A DNA stretch of 40,409 nt from Methanothrix sp. Lineage in GTDB: Archaea; Halobacteriota; Methanosarcinia; Methanotrichales; Methanotrichaceae. Under the pieces are notes generated by a model. That model was not told the origin of the DNA and searched no databases. It was given only the letters and a program-made list of their open reading frames with translations. Position 1 is the stretch's first letter. Each line of letters opens with the position of its first letter. Position numbers and translations under genes: made by a program. Below, piece by piece: positions 7,056 through 15,215 of the stretch. Location: positions 1 through 40,409 of the forward strand of contig WOYM01000117.1 of the NCBI GenBank assembly GCA_011620785.1, read 5' to 3'.

Positions 7056-8273
7056 CTAAAGAATCTCCTTTCTCAGATCCAGGAACTCGAACTCGCACTC
7101 GATTCCCTTCTCGGCGGCAAGGGCCTTCTCTACCATCTTTCTTATGTCTTTGATGGTGATGTCCCGGCCCCCCAGACCGGCGACAAAGCCGATAATGGGC
7201 GTCCTTATGTCGCTGTTATAGAACGACGCCTTGAGATCAGTCACCAGGCCGGCCTCGTTTCCTATGGAGACATCCTTTTCCACCACTGCGATCACCTTGG
7301 CGCCAGAGAGGGCCTTGCGCAGGGCTGCAACCGGGAAAGGCCGGTAGCATCTGACCTTGACCAGGCCCACCTTTATCCCCTCTGCCCTCATCTCATCGAT
7401 GGCATCCTTGATGGTGCCGATAATTGAGCCCATGGTTACCAGAACCACCTCAGCATCCTCAGCGTAATAGCTGTCTATGAGCCCACCGTAATATCGGCCA
7501 AAGGCCTTCTCGAAGTCCCTGGCCACCTGCTCTATCTTCTCCAGCGCCTTTTGATGGGCCTCGAACTGCTGATAGCGGAACTCCGTATAGGTGGATGGAT
7601 CGGCGAAGGCTCCAAAGGTCAGGGGATTGTTCGGGTCCAGGATGTTTGCCGGCTTGAAATCGGGCAGAAACTCCCGTGCCTTCTCCTTGTCCAGGAGCTC
7701 CACCGGCTCATAGACATGGGTGAGGATGAATCCATCCATGCAGACCATGATCGGAGTTCGGATCTCCGGGTCTTCGGCGATCTTATAGGCCTGGAGGGTG
7801 GCATCGACTGCTTCCTGCACATTCTCCACATAGATCTGCAGCCATCCTGCATCGCGAGCTCCGACGGAGTCCTGCTGGTCGTTCCAGATGTTCAGGGGAG
7901 CCCCAACGGCGCGGTTGGCCACGGTCATCACAATGGGAAGCCTCATGCCTGAGACGTTGTAGAGGACCTCGTACATCAGAGCTAATCCCTGGCTGGTGGT
8001 CGAGGAGTAGCCTCTGCCACCGCATGCGGTGGAGCCGACCAGGACGGAGAGCGCCGAGAACTCGGAGTCAACCGTCAGGAATGCGCTGTCCAGCTCGCCG
8101 TCAGCCACCAGCTGGGAGAGGTTTTCCACAATATGGGTCTGAGGGGTAATGGGATAGGCGGAGATCACATCCGGCCGGCAACACATGACCGCATGGGCCA
8201 CTGCATAGGAGCCCTCAACCACTCTCATATTTGCAGTATTCTGGGGCATACTGCTATTGCTTCCTTTGCTCAT
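7056..8273 (-). CDS. porA: pyruvate:ferredoxin oxidoreductase, alpha subunit
   Basis: The 405-residue alpha chain contains the substrate- and CoA-facing AYPITPQTHIVE motif near residue 40, the GGRGYSSTTSQGLALMYE segment, and the C-terminal transketolase-like domain (AEVVLVTMGSIIGTIKDAIDEMRAEG). Its ATG at 8273 overlaps the TGA of porD by one base (TGATG), indicating translational coupling; the GTG at 8276 is unlikely. The gene order gamma-delta-alpha-beta is the standard archaeal arrangement. Confidence 0.96.
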   Translation of the reverse strand: MSKGSNSSMPQNTANMRVVEGSYAVAHAVMCCRPDVISAYPITPQTHIVENLSQLVADGELDSAFLTVDSEFSALSVLVGSTACGGRGYSSTTSQGLALMYEVLYNVSGMRLPIVMTVANRAVGAPLNIWNDQQDSVGARDAGWLQIYVENVQEAVDATLQAYKIAEDPEIRTPIMVCMDGFILTHVYEPVELLDKEKAREFLPDFKPANILDPNNPLTFGAFADPSTYTEFRYQQFEAHQKALEKIEQVARDFEKAFGRYYGGLIDSYYAEDAEVVLVTMGSIIGTIKDAIDEMRAEGIKVGLVKVRCYRPFPVAALRKALSGAKVIAVVEKDVSIGNEAGLVTDLKASFYNSDIRTPIIGFVAGLGGRDITIKDIRKMVEKALAAEKGIECEFEFLDLRKEIL

Positions 8274-8530
8274 CACTTATCCTCCAAGACCATGGTAATC
8301 GCCATGCGTGGGCATTCATTGGCACACACGCTGCAACCTTTGCAGTAATCCAGGTCAGGGACAAACAGCCCATCTACCTGGTGGATGCAGCCCTCTGGAC
8401 AGTAGATCGCACAGAGGCTGCATTTTATACATGCCTTATGATCGACAACGGGCACAAAAGTCCGCCAGGCACCGGTCTTCGTTATTCTGGTGCTGCACGG
8501 ATCTACCAGTTTACCAGCCTTAATTTCCAT
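8273..8530 (-). CDS. porD: pyruvate:ferredoxin oxidoreductase, delta (ferredoxin-type) subunit
   Basis: An 85-residue polyferredoxin subunit with two classic [4Fe-4S] motifs, CIKCSLCAIYCPEGC and CKGCSVCANECP, which pass electrons from the TPP site to free ferredoxin. The ATG at 8530 overlaps the porC TGA by one base (TGATG), and its own TGA overlaps the porA ATG in the same way, so the subunits are coupled in translation. Confidence 0.96.
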   Translation of the reverse strand: MEIKAGKLVDPCSTRITKTGAWRTFVPVVDHKACIKCSLCAIYCPEGCIHQVDGLFVPDLDYCKGCSVCANECPRMAITMVLEDK

Positions 8531-9066
8531 CAAGAAACCCTCTCGTAGGCTGTTTTAATGGCCAGCAGGTTTTTCTTCCCCAATTCTCCCCGGAAACGCT
8601 CGGATATGGCTTTGTTCAGGCTCTCCAGCCCCACCTCTCCGCTGGCACCGCAGAATGCGCCGAGCATTGTGGTGTTCACAATGGGCCTTCCCAAAACCTC
8701 CATGGCGATCTTGGTGGCATCGATGGTGATGACCTCGGCCTTTGTGTCAAGCTTGAGCTGCTCTCGTGAACGGTCGGTGTTGATTATTATCTTGCCGTCC
8801 GGTTTGAGTCCACTGGCCACATCGACCACGTCCAAAAGGGTCACATCCTGGACGATGACATAGTCTGGTTCATATATCTGGCTCCTCACTCGGATGGGTT
8901 TATCGGCTATTCGGGCAAAGGCCATAACCGGCGCACCCCTCCGTTCTACTCCAAAGGCCGGAAATGCCTGAGAGAACCTCTTATCCTCAAAGGCGGCAAC
9001 GGCTATTATCTCAGCTGCCGTGACCGATCCCTGACCTCCACGGCCGTGTAATCGTATCTCTTTCAA
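8530..9066 (-). CDS. porC: pyruvate:ferredoxin oxidoreductase, gamma subunit (TTG start)
   Basis: The gamma subunit, recognised by KEIRLHGRGGQGSVTAAE at the start and AFPAFGVERRGAPVMAFARI in the middle. Family members begin (M)KEIR-x-HGRGGQG. Here that residue is encoded by TTG at 9066, preceded 6 bases upstream by a perfect GGAGGT ribosome site (9073-9078). This gives 178 residues, the usual size. The frame remains open to 9147, but the extra 27 residues look non-homologous. It is the first gene of the por-purO-ftr operon. TTG may set a lower translation rate for the first subunit. Confidence 0.93.
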   Translation of the reverse strand: MKEIRLHGRGGQGSVTAAEIIAVAAFEDKRFSQAFPAFGVERRGAPVMAFARIADKPIRVRSQIYEPDYVIVQDVTLLDVVDVASGLKPDGKIIINTDRSREQLKLDTKAEVITIDATKIAMEVLGRPIVNTTMLGAFCGASGEVGLESLNKAISERFRGELGKKNLLAIKTAYERVS

Positions 9067-9123
9067 GGGCTGACCTCCTATCTTGCGCACTGATCTCCTC
9101 AACTGCTGCAAAAGAGAGATGAG

Positions 9124-9135
9124 CAAATATATCTC
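9124..9135 (-). promoter_or_regulatory. probable box A of the por-purO-ftr operon
   Basis: On the minus strand GAGATATATTTG gives a good archaeal TATA box about 60 bases upstream of the porC TTG. It leaves room for a leader of about 30 bases that contains the GGAGGT site. The position fits the first gene of the operon; no transcript evidence is available. Confidence 0.4.
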
Positions 9136-9309
9136 TTTCGGAGCCATGACAATGGAAAGGAATTATCTGAGGGGGTGATGGAAGCCAGGCGGGCCATGAC
9201 ACCGGCGGCCAATTTGATCGATCTACCTAAGACGCTCTCACTATTGTTCCGCAGATGGCGATGAATAACAATATGGAAAACAACGGGATTAAAGAAAAAA
9301 TTTGAGGCT

Positions 9310-9744
9310 TCAGGCCTCGTCCTCGGGATACTGGGAGACCATGTTGCCCTCGGGATCCAACAGGACGGCCAGATCGCCGCTGTTGTTCCAGATGGATGTG
9401 CTCCGGTCCCAAAAGAGGTTCTCTACATCGTCATCTCCCTCGCCCGTGTGCAGGACAACTTTAGCCCCGGCAGCAAGGGCGAAGTCGGGGAAGGTGTAGG
9501 TGTGGTTCTGAGCATCGGCTAGAGTCCAGCCGGCCAGATTCACGTCCGAAGAGCCTTCGTTGGTGATCTCTACCCACTCGTCATCCAGGTTCTCCTTCTC
9601 CGGGCTGGTGGCCACGAAGTTGGCGGCGGTTATAGCGATCTGGAGATCGGTCGTGCTGGCGTTCTCCTCTTCGGCAAGGGCCGTGCCGAGGAACGTGATG
9701 GCAAGAAAGATGCCAAGAATCCCTGCAAATAGTTGTTTTTTCAT
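9310..9744 (-). CDS. secreted lamin-tail-domain (LTD) protein
   Basis: A 144-residue exported protein with a signal peptide (MKKQLFAGILGIFLAITFLG, probable cleavage after ALA). It is followed by one lamin-tail domain: DEWVEITNEGSSDVNLAGWTLAD, the HTYTFPDFALAAGAKVVLHTG strand pair, and FWDRSTSIWNNSGDLAVLLDPEG. LTDs are immunoglobulin-like folds found in secreted prokaryotic nucleases, proteases and surface proteins, often as binding modules. Here the domain is nearly the whole mature protein, so no enzymatic role is visible. It is acidic, with N-x-S/T sequons. A GGAG site precedes the ATG and an AT-rich region above 9770 probably holds the promoter. Monocistronic. Confidence 0.85.
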   Translation of the reverse strand: MKKQLFAGILGIFLAITFLGTALAEEENASTTDLQIAITAANFVATSPEKENLDDEWVEITNEGSSDVNLAGWTLADAQNHTYTFPDFALAAGAKVVLHTGEGDDDVENLFWDRSTSIWNNSGDLAVLLDPEGNMVSQYPEDEA

Positions 9745-9859
9745 CTTTAATTCTCCTTAATGTCAATTACTTGATTTAAGGTGTACATCGAAATTCTCTT
9801 AAGTTATATAAATTTTTCTACGGTGATACAGTATAATATTTGGGCTTTGCTCCGTCATA

Positions 9860-10117
9860 TTGCACTGCATCGAGCCCATCAAGCTGCTGGACACCTGGAT
9901 GGAGACGAGACGGAGACCGGAGACGAAAAGTGGATATCACTCCCAGCAGAGACTGCCCCGATGGTTCATCGAATGGCTGGACCTGATCCCAGTGGCTATC
10001 TTGAGCGCCCTGATATTCTCTGATCTATTTGTGACCGGCTCTCCCCGCCAGCTGGATGTCTTCCATCCCAAGTCTATGGTGGCCATCCCCACATTTCTTT
10101 TCGCCCGGACCGATTAA
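9860..10117 (+). pseudogene. remnant of AzlD-type branched-chain amino-acid export subunit
   Basis: The middle of this frame, RLPRWFIEWLDLIPVAILSALIF, and its end, MVAIPTFLFA, match the conserved core of AzlD, the small membrane partner of AzlC in branched-chain amino-acid export. A normal AzlD has about 100-110 residues with three to four helices. Here the first helix is replaced by unrelated hydrophilic sequence, and the frame stops just after IPTFLFARTD, where the last helix should start. No azlC is adjacent and no ribosome site precedes the ATG. I read it as a decayed fragment between two minus-strand genes. The match is from memory of the family and moderately sure. Confidence 0.55.
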
Positions 10118-10128
10118 GATAATATGCC

Positions 10129-10953
10129 TTATGTGCCGGCCCCCCTCATCCTTTCATACTCCGCCAAGACCCCCTCAGTCTCCCCCAAGGCCACTACCTG
10201 GCCGCGGTTCATGAGCATGCAGCGGCTGCATAGCGAGCGCACCGTGGCCAAAGAGTGAGAGACCAGGAGGATGGTCTTGCCCGCTTTGCGAATCTCATCT
10301 ATCTTATCGCTGCATTTCTTCTGGAAGGACTCATCCCCCACCGATAAGACCTCATCCACCAGCATGACATCCGGATTGGTCTGGATGGCAGTGGCAAAGG
10401 CCAGCCGCACATACATCCCCGAGGAGAAGTTGCGCAGCTTCATGTTCTCGAAGCGTTGCAGCTCAGAGAACTCCATTATCTCATCGTATCTCTGGTCTAC
10501 CTCTTTATGGGTCAGGCCCATTATCGCCCCGTATAAGTAGATGTTATCCCGGGCGGAGAGCTCCGGCTGAAAGCCAACTCCCAATTCCAGAAAAGGCGCG
10601 ATTTTTCCGTTTATCTCCACCCTGCCGCTATCCGGATAGAGAACTCCCGCCAGAACCTTGAGCAGAGTGCTCTTGCCGCAGCCGTTGGGCCCGATCACCC
10701 CAAAGGTCTCGCCATGTTTCACAGCGAAGCTGACATCCTGCAGGGCCATGAACTCATCATAAGAGCTGGTGCCCCTCCCCACCAGCCCGGCCAGGTGCTC
10801 GAAGACGGTGAGCTTCTTCTCTTTCGGTATTCTGAAATTCTTGGTGATGCCCTCCACCACTATTGCATTGCCGTTAGTGCCCCGGCCTATGCCGCCCTTC
10901 ACCAGGTTCAACTTATCCAGGCCCTTATTAATCTCGGCGAGAGGCATAGGCAT
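10129..10953 (-). CDS. ABC transporter ATPase for surface polysaccharide export (Wzt/TagH-like)
   Basis: The 274-residue nucleotide-binding subunit of an ABC-2 glycan exporter. It shows Walker A GPNGCGKST at residues 88-96, signature FSSGM near 176-180, Walker B VMLVDEV near 196-202 and the switch-His in LLVSHS. The ELGVGFQPELSARDNIYLYGAIMGL segment is characteristic of the Wzt/TagH/RfbE subfamily. It lacks the extra C-terminal carbohydrate-binding domain of O-antigen Wzt proteins, so export is probably not gated by recognition of a terminal cap. It starts 2 bases after the permease gene and is the last gene of the glycan cluster. Confidence 0.92.
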   Translation of the reverse strand: MPMPLAEINKGLDKLNLVKGGIGRGTNGNAIVVEGITKNFRIPKEKKLTVFEHLAGLVGRGTSSYDEFMALQDVSFAVKHGETFGVIGPNGCGKSTLLKVLAGVLYPDSGRVEINGKIAPFLELGVGFQPELSARDNIYLYGAIMGLTHKEVDQRYDEIMEFSELQRFENMKLRNFSSGMYVRLAFATAIQTNPDVMLVDEVLSVGDESFQKKCSDKIDEIRKAGKTILLVSHSLATVRSLCSRCMLMNRGQVVALGETEGVLAEYERMRGAGT

Positions 10954-10955
10954 AT

Positions 10956-11717
10956 TCAGATCTCCTCCGCAAACCTGCGCTCCAGCTTCTTGAAGACTAA
11001 AGTGCCAGCAACCATGATGAACAGACCAGCTGCAATTGTTATGGCCACATCCTGCGGTGCAGGCAGCTGATGGTAGAGCAGCACATCCCTATACATCTGT
11101 ATCAATGCGGTCATGGGATTGAGCATATAATAGTCCAGATACTTCGGCGGCACAGTGCTGAGGGGATAGACTATCGGCGAGAGGAAAAATCCGATCTGAA
11201 TGAGCACATCCCATATCTGGTTAAGATCGCGGTAATAGACATAAAGAGCTGCCAGGATTAAGCTTATTCCATATACGATAAGGAAATAAATCATATGTAT
11301 AAAAGGGAAGAGCAGGATATAAGGTGAGATTCCAGCGCCAAGGATAATGAGCAGGGGCACAAGCACCAGGAACTCCAGAATTGAGCTTATCAGGTTGGAC
11401 AGAACTACGCTCGTCACCAGAACCTGACGGGGGATATAGATCTTGGTCACCAGGCTGGATTTGCCCACTATAGCCCCCATGGCGGCTGAGCTTCCTATGG
11501 CCATGAATCGCCAGCTTACGATGCCGATCAGCAGGTAAAGGGCAAAATTGTCCTGATTAGCATTGAACACATTGCTGAAGACCAGATAGAGGACCAGCAT
11601 CATAAGAAGCGGATTCAAGAGCGACCAGGCAAAGCCCAAAACGGAGCTCTGATACTTAACCTTAAGGTCGCTGATGGTGAGAATCTTGATCAGCTCCCTA
11701 TATTCGAAGATCCACAT
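10956..11717 (-). CDS. ABC-2 type permease for surface polysaccharide export (Wzm/TagG-like)
   Basis: A 253-residue integral membrane protein with about six transmembrane helices. It carries the family start IKILTISDLKVKYQSSVLGFAWSLLNPLLMM, with an amphipathic interface helix before the first membrane helix, and the FFLSPIVYPLSTVPPKYLDYYMLNPMTALIQMYRD segment typical of polysaccharide exporters. With the ATPase directly downstream it forms a complete lipid-linked glycan flippase. The preceding GT2 gene ends 17 bases upstream. Confidence 0.92.
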   Translation of the reverse strand: MWIFEYRELIKILTISDLKVKYQSSVLGFAWSLLNPLLMMLVLYLVFSNVFNANQDNFALYLLIGIVSWRFMAIGSSAAMGAIVGKSSLVTKIYIPRQVLVTSVVLSNLISSILEFLVLVPLLIILGAGISPYILLFPFIHMIYFLIVYGISLILAALYVYYRDLNQIWDVLIQIGFFLSPIVYPLSTVPPKYLDYYMLNPMTALIQMYRDVLLYHQLPAPQDVAITIAAGLFIMVAGTLVFKKLERRFAEEI

Positions 11718-11734
11718 CTTAATGCCTCTTTATC

Positions 11735-12679
11735 CTATTGCCTCTTTATTCCGCCCCAGATCTCAACGAACCTATTGATCTGGGAATAATCTGCCCGGCG
11801 CACGACATCCTTTCGCTTCCCCATCATCTTTACGACGCCCTTCAGAGCACCGAGCTTCGATTTAAGGATGACCCCACCCTGGCCGCGCAGAGCATAGTAG
11901 GGGATAACTGCCAAATTTCTGGCCACTATAAAAGGCAGAGAGGTGATCAGAAGCCTGAACGGAAAATCCTTGATCGGATACCATACAATGTTCCTGTTGC
12001 CATAATAGACGGCCAGATCCGATCCCACTCCGGCAGTTCCTCCATGGTGGTGAATTACCCTGGCACCAGGCACATATAAGCACTTCCAGCCGGCCAGACG
12101 GGCCCGAAAGGCCAGATCCACGTCCTCCAGGTATAGAAAGAAATCCTCATCGAAAAGACCGATCTCATCCAGCATCTCCCTCCGGTAAAGGGCCGCTCCC
12201 GCACAGGCTCCAAATACCTCTTCCACGAATTCATACTGCCCTCGATCCGGCTCGAACATCCCCCGGTCCCAGGCAGCTCCGCTCCTGGATATGCATATCC
12301 CGGCAGAGTTGATGCGCCCATCGGGAAACAGCATCTTTGCAGCGCATACTCCGACCTCGGGATCGGCCATGGGCTTGATCAGCTCCTCTATGAATCGGCT
12401 GTCCGCCCTGGAATCGTTGTTCAGGGTGAGAATGAATTCCCCTTTCGCTGCCCTTATTCCGACATTGGTTCCACCGGCAAACCCCAGGTTCTCATCGTTT
12501 TTTGCCAGCCTGACCCAGGGATAATTTTCCTCGAGATAATCAGGACTGCCGTCCCTCGATCCATTATCCACCACTATCACTTCAAAATCCGAATAGGTCT
12601 GGGAGGCGAGGGAGGTGAGACAGCCATCCAAGAATCCTTTGCCATTATAATTCAGCACGATTACGCTAATCAATGCCAT
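11735..12679 (-). CDS. family 2 glycosyltransferase (rhamnosyltransferase-like)
   Basis: A 314-residue GT-A-fold glycosyltransferase. It begins ISVIVLNYNGKGFLDGCLTSLASQTY, contains VVDNGSRDGS (nucleotide-sugar binding), the NNDSRAD metal-site motif, FGACAGAALYRREMLDEIGLFDEDFFLYLEDVDLAFRARLAG, and a C-terminal basic or amphipathic region. It resembles WbbL-type rhamnosyltransferases, but the sugar cannot be read from sequence. It lies 2 bases after the GT4 gene, within the envelope glycan cluster. Confidence 0.9.
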   Translation of the reverse strand: MALISVIVLNYNGKGFLDGCLTSLASQTYSDFEVIVVDNGSRDGSPDYLEENYPWVRLAKNDENLGFAGGTNVGIRAAKGEFILTLNNDSRADSRFIEELIKPMADPEVGVCAAKMLFPDGRINSAGICISRSGAAWDRGMFEPDRGQYEFVEEVFGACAGAALYRREMLDEIGLFDEDFFLYLEDVDLAFRARLAGWKCLYVPGARVIHHHGGTAGVGSDLAVYYGNRNIVWYPIKDFPFRLLITSLPFIVARNLAVIPYYALRGQGGVILKSKLGALKGVVKMMGKRKDVVRRADYSQINRFVEIWGGIKRQ

Positions 12680-12681
12680 CT

Positions 12682-13782
12682 CTAGAGCAATTCCCGGTAG
12701 ACCCTTTCAATCTGCTCTGCTGCTCTTCGCCAGCTATACTTTCCAATTGCGAGCTTTCTGCCTTCGGCGCCCATCCTTCCTGCCAGGTCATCATCCTTCA
12801 GGATGGCGAGCATGGACGATGCCAGAGCCTCTTTATCATTGCATCTCACCACCATTCCTGCCCCACATTTATTAATGTCTCCGGCCATGCCCATGATCTC
12901 GGTGACAACCACCGGCCTTTCACAGGCCATTGCCTCCAGGGGAACAATCCCAAAACCCTCCCTCCTGGGATCGGTGGAGGGGAGGGCAAAAAGCTTGCAG
13001 CCATTGTAGTACTCGATGAGCTTCTTGGAGGGGATAAAGCCAGCGAAGCTTACATTATCACCGATGCCCAGAGAGTCGGCCATATGCCTATAATGGTCGA
13101 GCATACAGCCCCCCCCTCCCACCACCAGTCGCACATCGGGCAATTCTTGCTTCATGATCTTCAAGGCAGCAAAGAGGACCTCCAGCCCTTTGTACCTATG
13201 GAACTCATCCAGGACGCTGAGGAAAAATATATCGCCTTTCGGGGGGGCCTCCTTGGGCCTGAAGGCATCAACATCTATGCCCAGGGGTACGAAGAAGACC
13301 TTGCCGGCATAATCCTTAAGATATGGCGATACATACCTGTTTCTGGTCACAATGATGCCGCCGGCAGACTTCATCAGCAGCTTCAGAGCGGTTTTATTGT
13401 AGATCCAGGCGATCTGGCCTGCCCATCCTTCACCCACTATGTCATTATGATATGTCAGGACAAGAGGCCTTTTCTTTAACCGTGAGATCAGGCCGCTCCA
13501 GTCAGCGCTCCAAGGAGTGGGAAGATGAGTGTGAAGGATATCGAAATCCTCCCTATACAAGGCCAATGGCAAATACGGGTTGATGCTGGTATTGGCTATT
13601 TTCCCCCTGCTTTTCAGTGTTTTTGTGTGAATACGCTGATCAATATCGTTTTCCCCCGGCCCGTCCGCGCATATCACCCCCACATCATGCCCCATCCCGA
13701 TGAGCTCTCTGGAGAGGTTGCAAACATAGCTCTCCACTCCACCGGTGGCAAATATCCTCGCCGGTGTCTGCAGTATTTTCAT
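12682..13782 (-). CDS. family 4 glycosyltransferase
   Basis: A 366-residue GT-B-fold enzyme. The N-terminal acceptor domain starts MKILQTPARIFATGGVESYVCNLSREL and the C-terminal donor domain contains the GT4 E-x7-E motif in EGFGIVPLEAMACERPVVVTE. It would add a sugar with retention of anomeric configuration onto a growing surface glycan. Its ATG at 13782 overlaps the upstream methyltransferase stop as ATGA, with GGAG 4 bases before, so the two are coupled. Confidence 0.92.
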   Translation of the reverse strand: MKILQTPARIFATGGVESYVCNLSRELIGMGHDVGVICADGPGENDIDQRIHTKTLKSRGKIANTSINPYLPLALYREDFDILHTHLPTPWSADWSGLISRLKKRPLVLTYHNDIVGEGWAGQIAWIYNKTALKLLMKSAGGIIVTRNRYVSPYLKDYAGKVFFVPLGIDVDAFRPKEAPPKGDIFFLSVLDEFHRYKGLEVLFAALKIMKQELPDVRLVVGGGGCMLDHYRHMADSLGIGDNVSFAGFIPSKKLIEYYNGCKLFALPSTDPRREGFGIVPLEAMACERPVVVTEIMGMAGDINKCGAGMVVRCNDKEALASSMLAILKDDDLAGRMGAEGRKLAIGKYSWRRAAEQIERVYRELL

Positions 13783-14270
13783 GTCTCCTGCCTTATGTTA
13801 GAGTTGCCCACAATCACCTCATTGCTCACATGGGCAGTGAACGGCTGCTTGCCCAAAACTAAGGATAATATGTTATGCAGACCGGCGAGATTGGGTGTAG
13901 ATATGACCGCATAACCACTGGGCTTGAGTATTCTATGAACCTCTTTGATAAACCGGTCCGTCTCGGACAGGTGCTCCAGCACCTGATTGGCATGAACGAC
14001 ATCGAAGCTCTCTGCTGCCAGGGGCAGGATCTCGTTCAGATCCGCCTGGCAGACTCTGATTCCTCGGCTCCCGGCCTGCTGCGCAGCCTCCTTTAAGAAC
14101 TCGACTCCGAAGATGTTCAACGTTTCCGCCTTCTGGGCGATCCTCAGGGCAAACTCGCCATCAGAGCACCCTAAGTCCATTATCTTCGCCCTCTCGTTCA
14201 CCTCGATCAGGTCCAGTACGGTCTTGCGGTTCTCCAGATCGACGTTATGGTATAAAGATAACAGATTCAT
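13779..14270 (-). CDS. class I SAM-dependent methyltransferase, possibly shortened at the C-terminus
   Basis: 163 residues with a clear class I core: motif I KIMDLGCSDGEFALRIA, motif II acidic region FGVEFLKEAAQQAG, VCQADLNEILPLAAESFDVVHANQVLEHL and the ILKPSGYAVISTPNL strand. Relatives in glycan clusters usually continue after the HVSNEVIVGN region for another 50 or more residues. Here the frame ends at once with NSNIRQET. The stop overlaps the next gene as ATGA, which looks like a natural coupling rather than a random truncation, so the short form may be real. The substrate is probably a sugar or lipid-linked intermediate, judged by context. Confidence 0.75.
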   Translation of the reverse strand: MNLLSLYHNVDLENRKTVLDLIEVNERAKIMDLGCSDGEFALRIAQKAETLNIFGVEFLKEAAQQAGSRGIRVCQADLNEILPLAAESFDVVHANQVLEHLSETDRFIKEVHRILKPSGYAVISTPNLAGLHNILSLVLGKQPFTAHVSNEVIVGNSNIRQET

Positions 14271-14309
14271 GCCGGCAGAAAATTCCTGATTCGCGAATAT
14301 TATCTGACA

Positions 14310-15215
14310 TCAATAAAACCGGATCATCTCTCTGATTCCCTCTTTCAGGCCGAACCTCGATTTGAATCCAATAGTACTTTCCGCTTTGGCGGTATCAGCC
14401 AGGGTTTGCAGGACATAGTTTTTTATGGGGTTTTCGGTGTACTGCGCTTCCAGGGACAGATCCATCATCAGGTTCAAGAGCTCTATCACCTCATTGAAGC
14501 TCCAGGCCTCACCCGTTCCCACATTCAGTATCCCATGGTAGTCCGAATCCATGGCCAGCCGCATTGCCCGCACCACATCCAGAACATAGGTGAAATCCCT
14601 GGTCTGAGTGCCATCTCCGTATACAAGCGGCCTTTTGCCCGCTTTCATATCCCAGAGGAACTGAGTGACCATGTTCGCATACTGCTTCTTTGACCCCTCC
14701 CGGGGACCGTAAACGGAAAAGAACCTCAAGCCCACTGAGGCTATGCCGTAAAGCCTCTGATAAAGCTCTGCCATCCGCTCCATGGCCAGCCGGGCCTCGG
14801 TGTAGTAGTCGGTTACCCCAATGGCCATATCCTCGCGGTGGGGAGGTAGAAGGCCACTGTAAAGGGAGGAGGAGGAGGCATAGACCACCCTCGATCCTGA
14901 CCTTCGGGCCAGCTCATAGATCGAGATAAAGCCGTTAATAGCCTCCCCCACCAGGTATGGATTCCTCTTGTACATGGGCGAGGATGAGGGTATTCCCAGA
15001 TGGTAGATCTTCTGGGGATGAATATCCAGGGCGGACAGATCGTTGCAGCTGCACTGAATCAGCTCCAGGCGGCCTTCCAAACCCGCCAGGTTCTCAGCGC
15101 TTCCGGTGTGCATATTATCCAGTACAAGCACATCCTCTCCTGCCCGCAAGAGACCCTCCACCAGATTCGAGCCGATAAAACCCGCGCCGCCCGTTACCAG
15201 TGTGCTCATGATCAT
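14310..15215 (-). CDS. NAD-dependent sugar epimerase/dehydratase (extended SDR) with YxxxR active site
   Basis: About 301 residues with the Rossmann motif TGGAGFIGSN at the start, the SSSSLYSG serine region near 115-121, and LRFFSVYGPRE and GDGTQTRDFTYVLDVVRAM, which are hallmarks of UDP-glucose 4-epimerase-like enzymes. The catalytic pair is unusual: the Tyr is present in DYYTEARLAMERM, but the expected Lys four residues later is Arg (about R142 with the ATG at 15215). The ATG at 15215 overlaps the argH stop by one base (TGATG); another ATG at 15209 is possible. It leads the glycan block and probably makes a nucleotide sugar for the GT2/GT4 pair. Confidence 0.88.
   Translation of the reverse strand: MIMSTLVTGGAGFIGSNLVEGLLRAGEDVLVLDNMHTGSAENLAGLEGRLELIQCSCNDLSALDIHPQKIYHLGIPSSSPMYKRNPYLVGEAINGFISIYELARRSGSRVVYASSSSLYSGLLPPHREDMAIGVTDYYTEARLAMERMAELYQRLYGIASVGLRFFSVYGPREGSKKQYANMVTQFLWDMKAGKRPLVYGDGTQTRDFTYVLDVVRAMRLAMDSDYHGILNVGTGEAWSFNEVIELLNLMMDLSLEAQYTENPIKNYVLQTLADTAKAESTIGFKSRFGLKEGIREMIRFY

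Noticed and set aside
6627..7427. 266-residue open frame on the plus strand
   Set aside because: Antisense to porB and porA, with no recognisable protein features.
9067..9147. N-terminal extension of PorC
   Set aside because: The extra residues do not resemble PorC, while TTG 9066 has a GGAGGT site and matches the family start.
12673..13479. 268-residue open frame on the plus strand
   Set aside because: Antisense to the GT4 gene, with no start signals and His/Gln-rich shadow composition.
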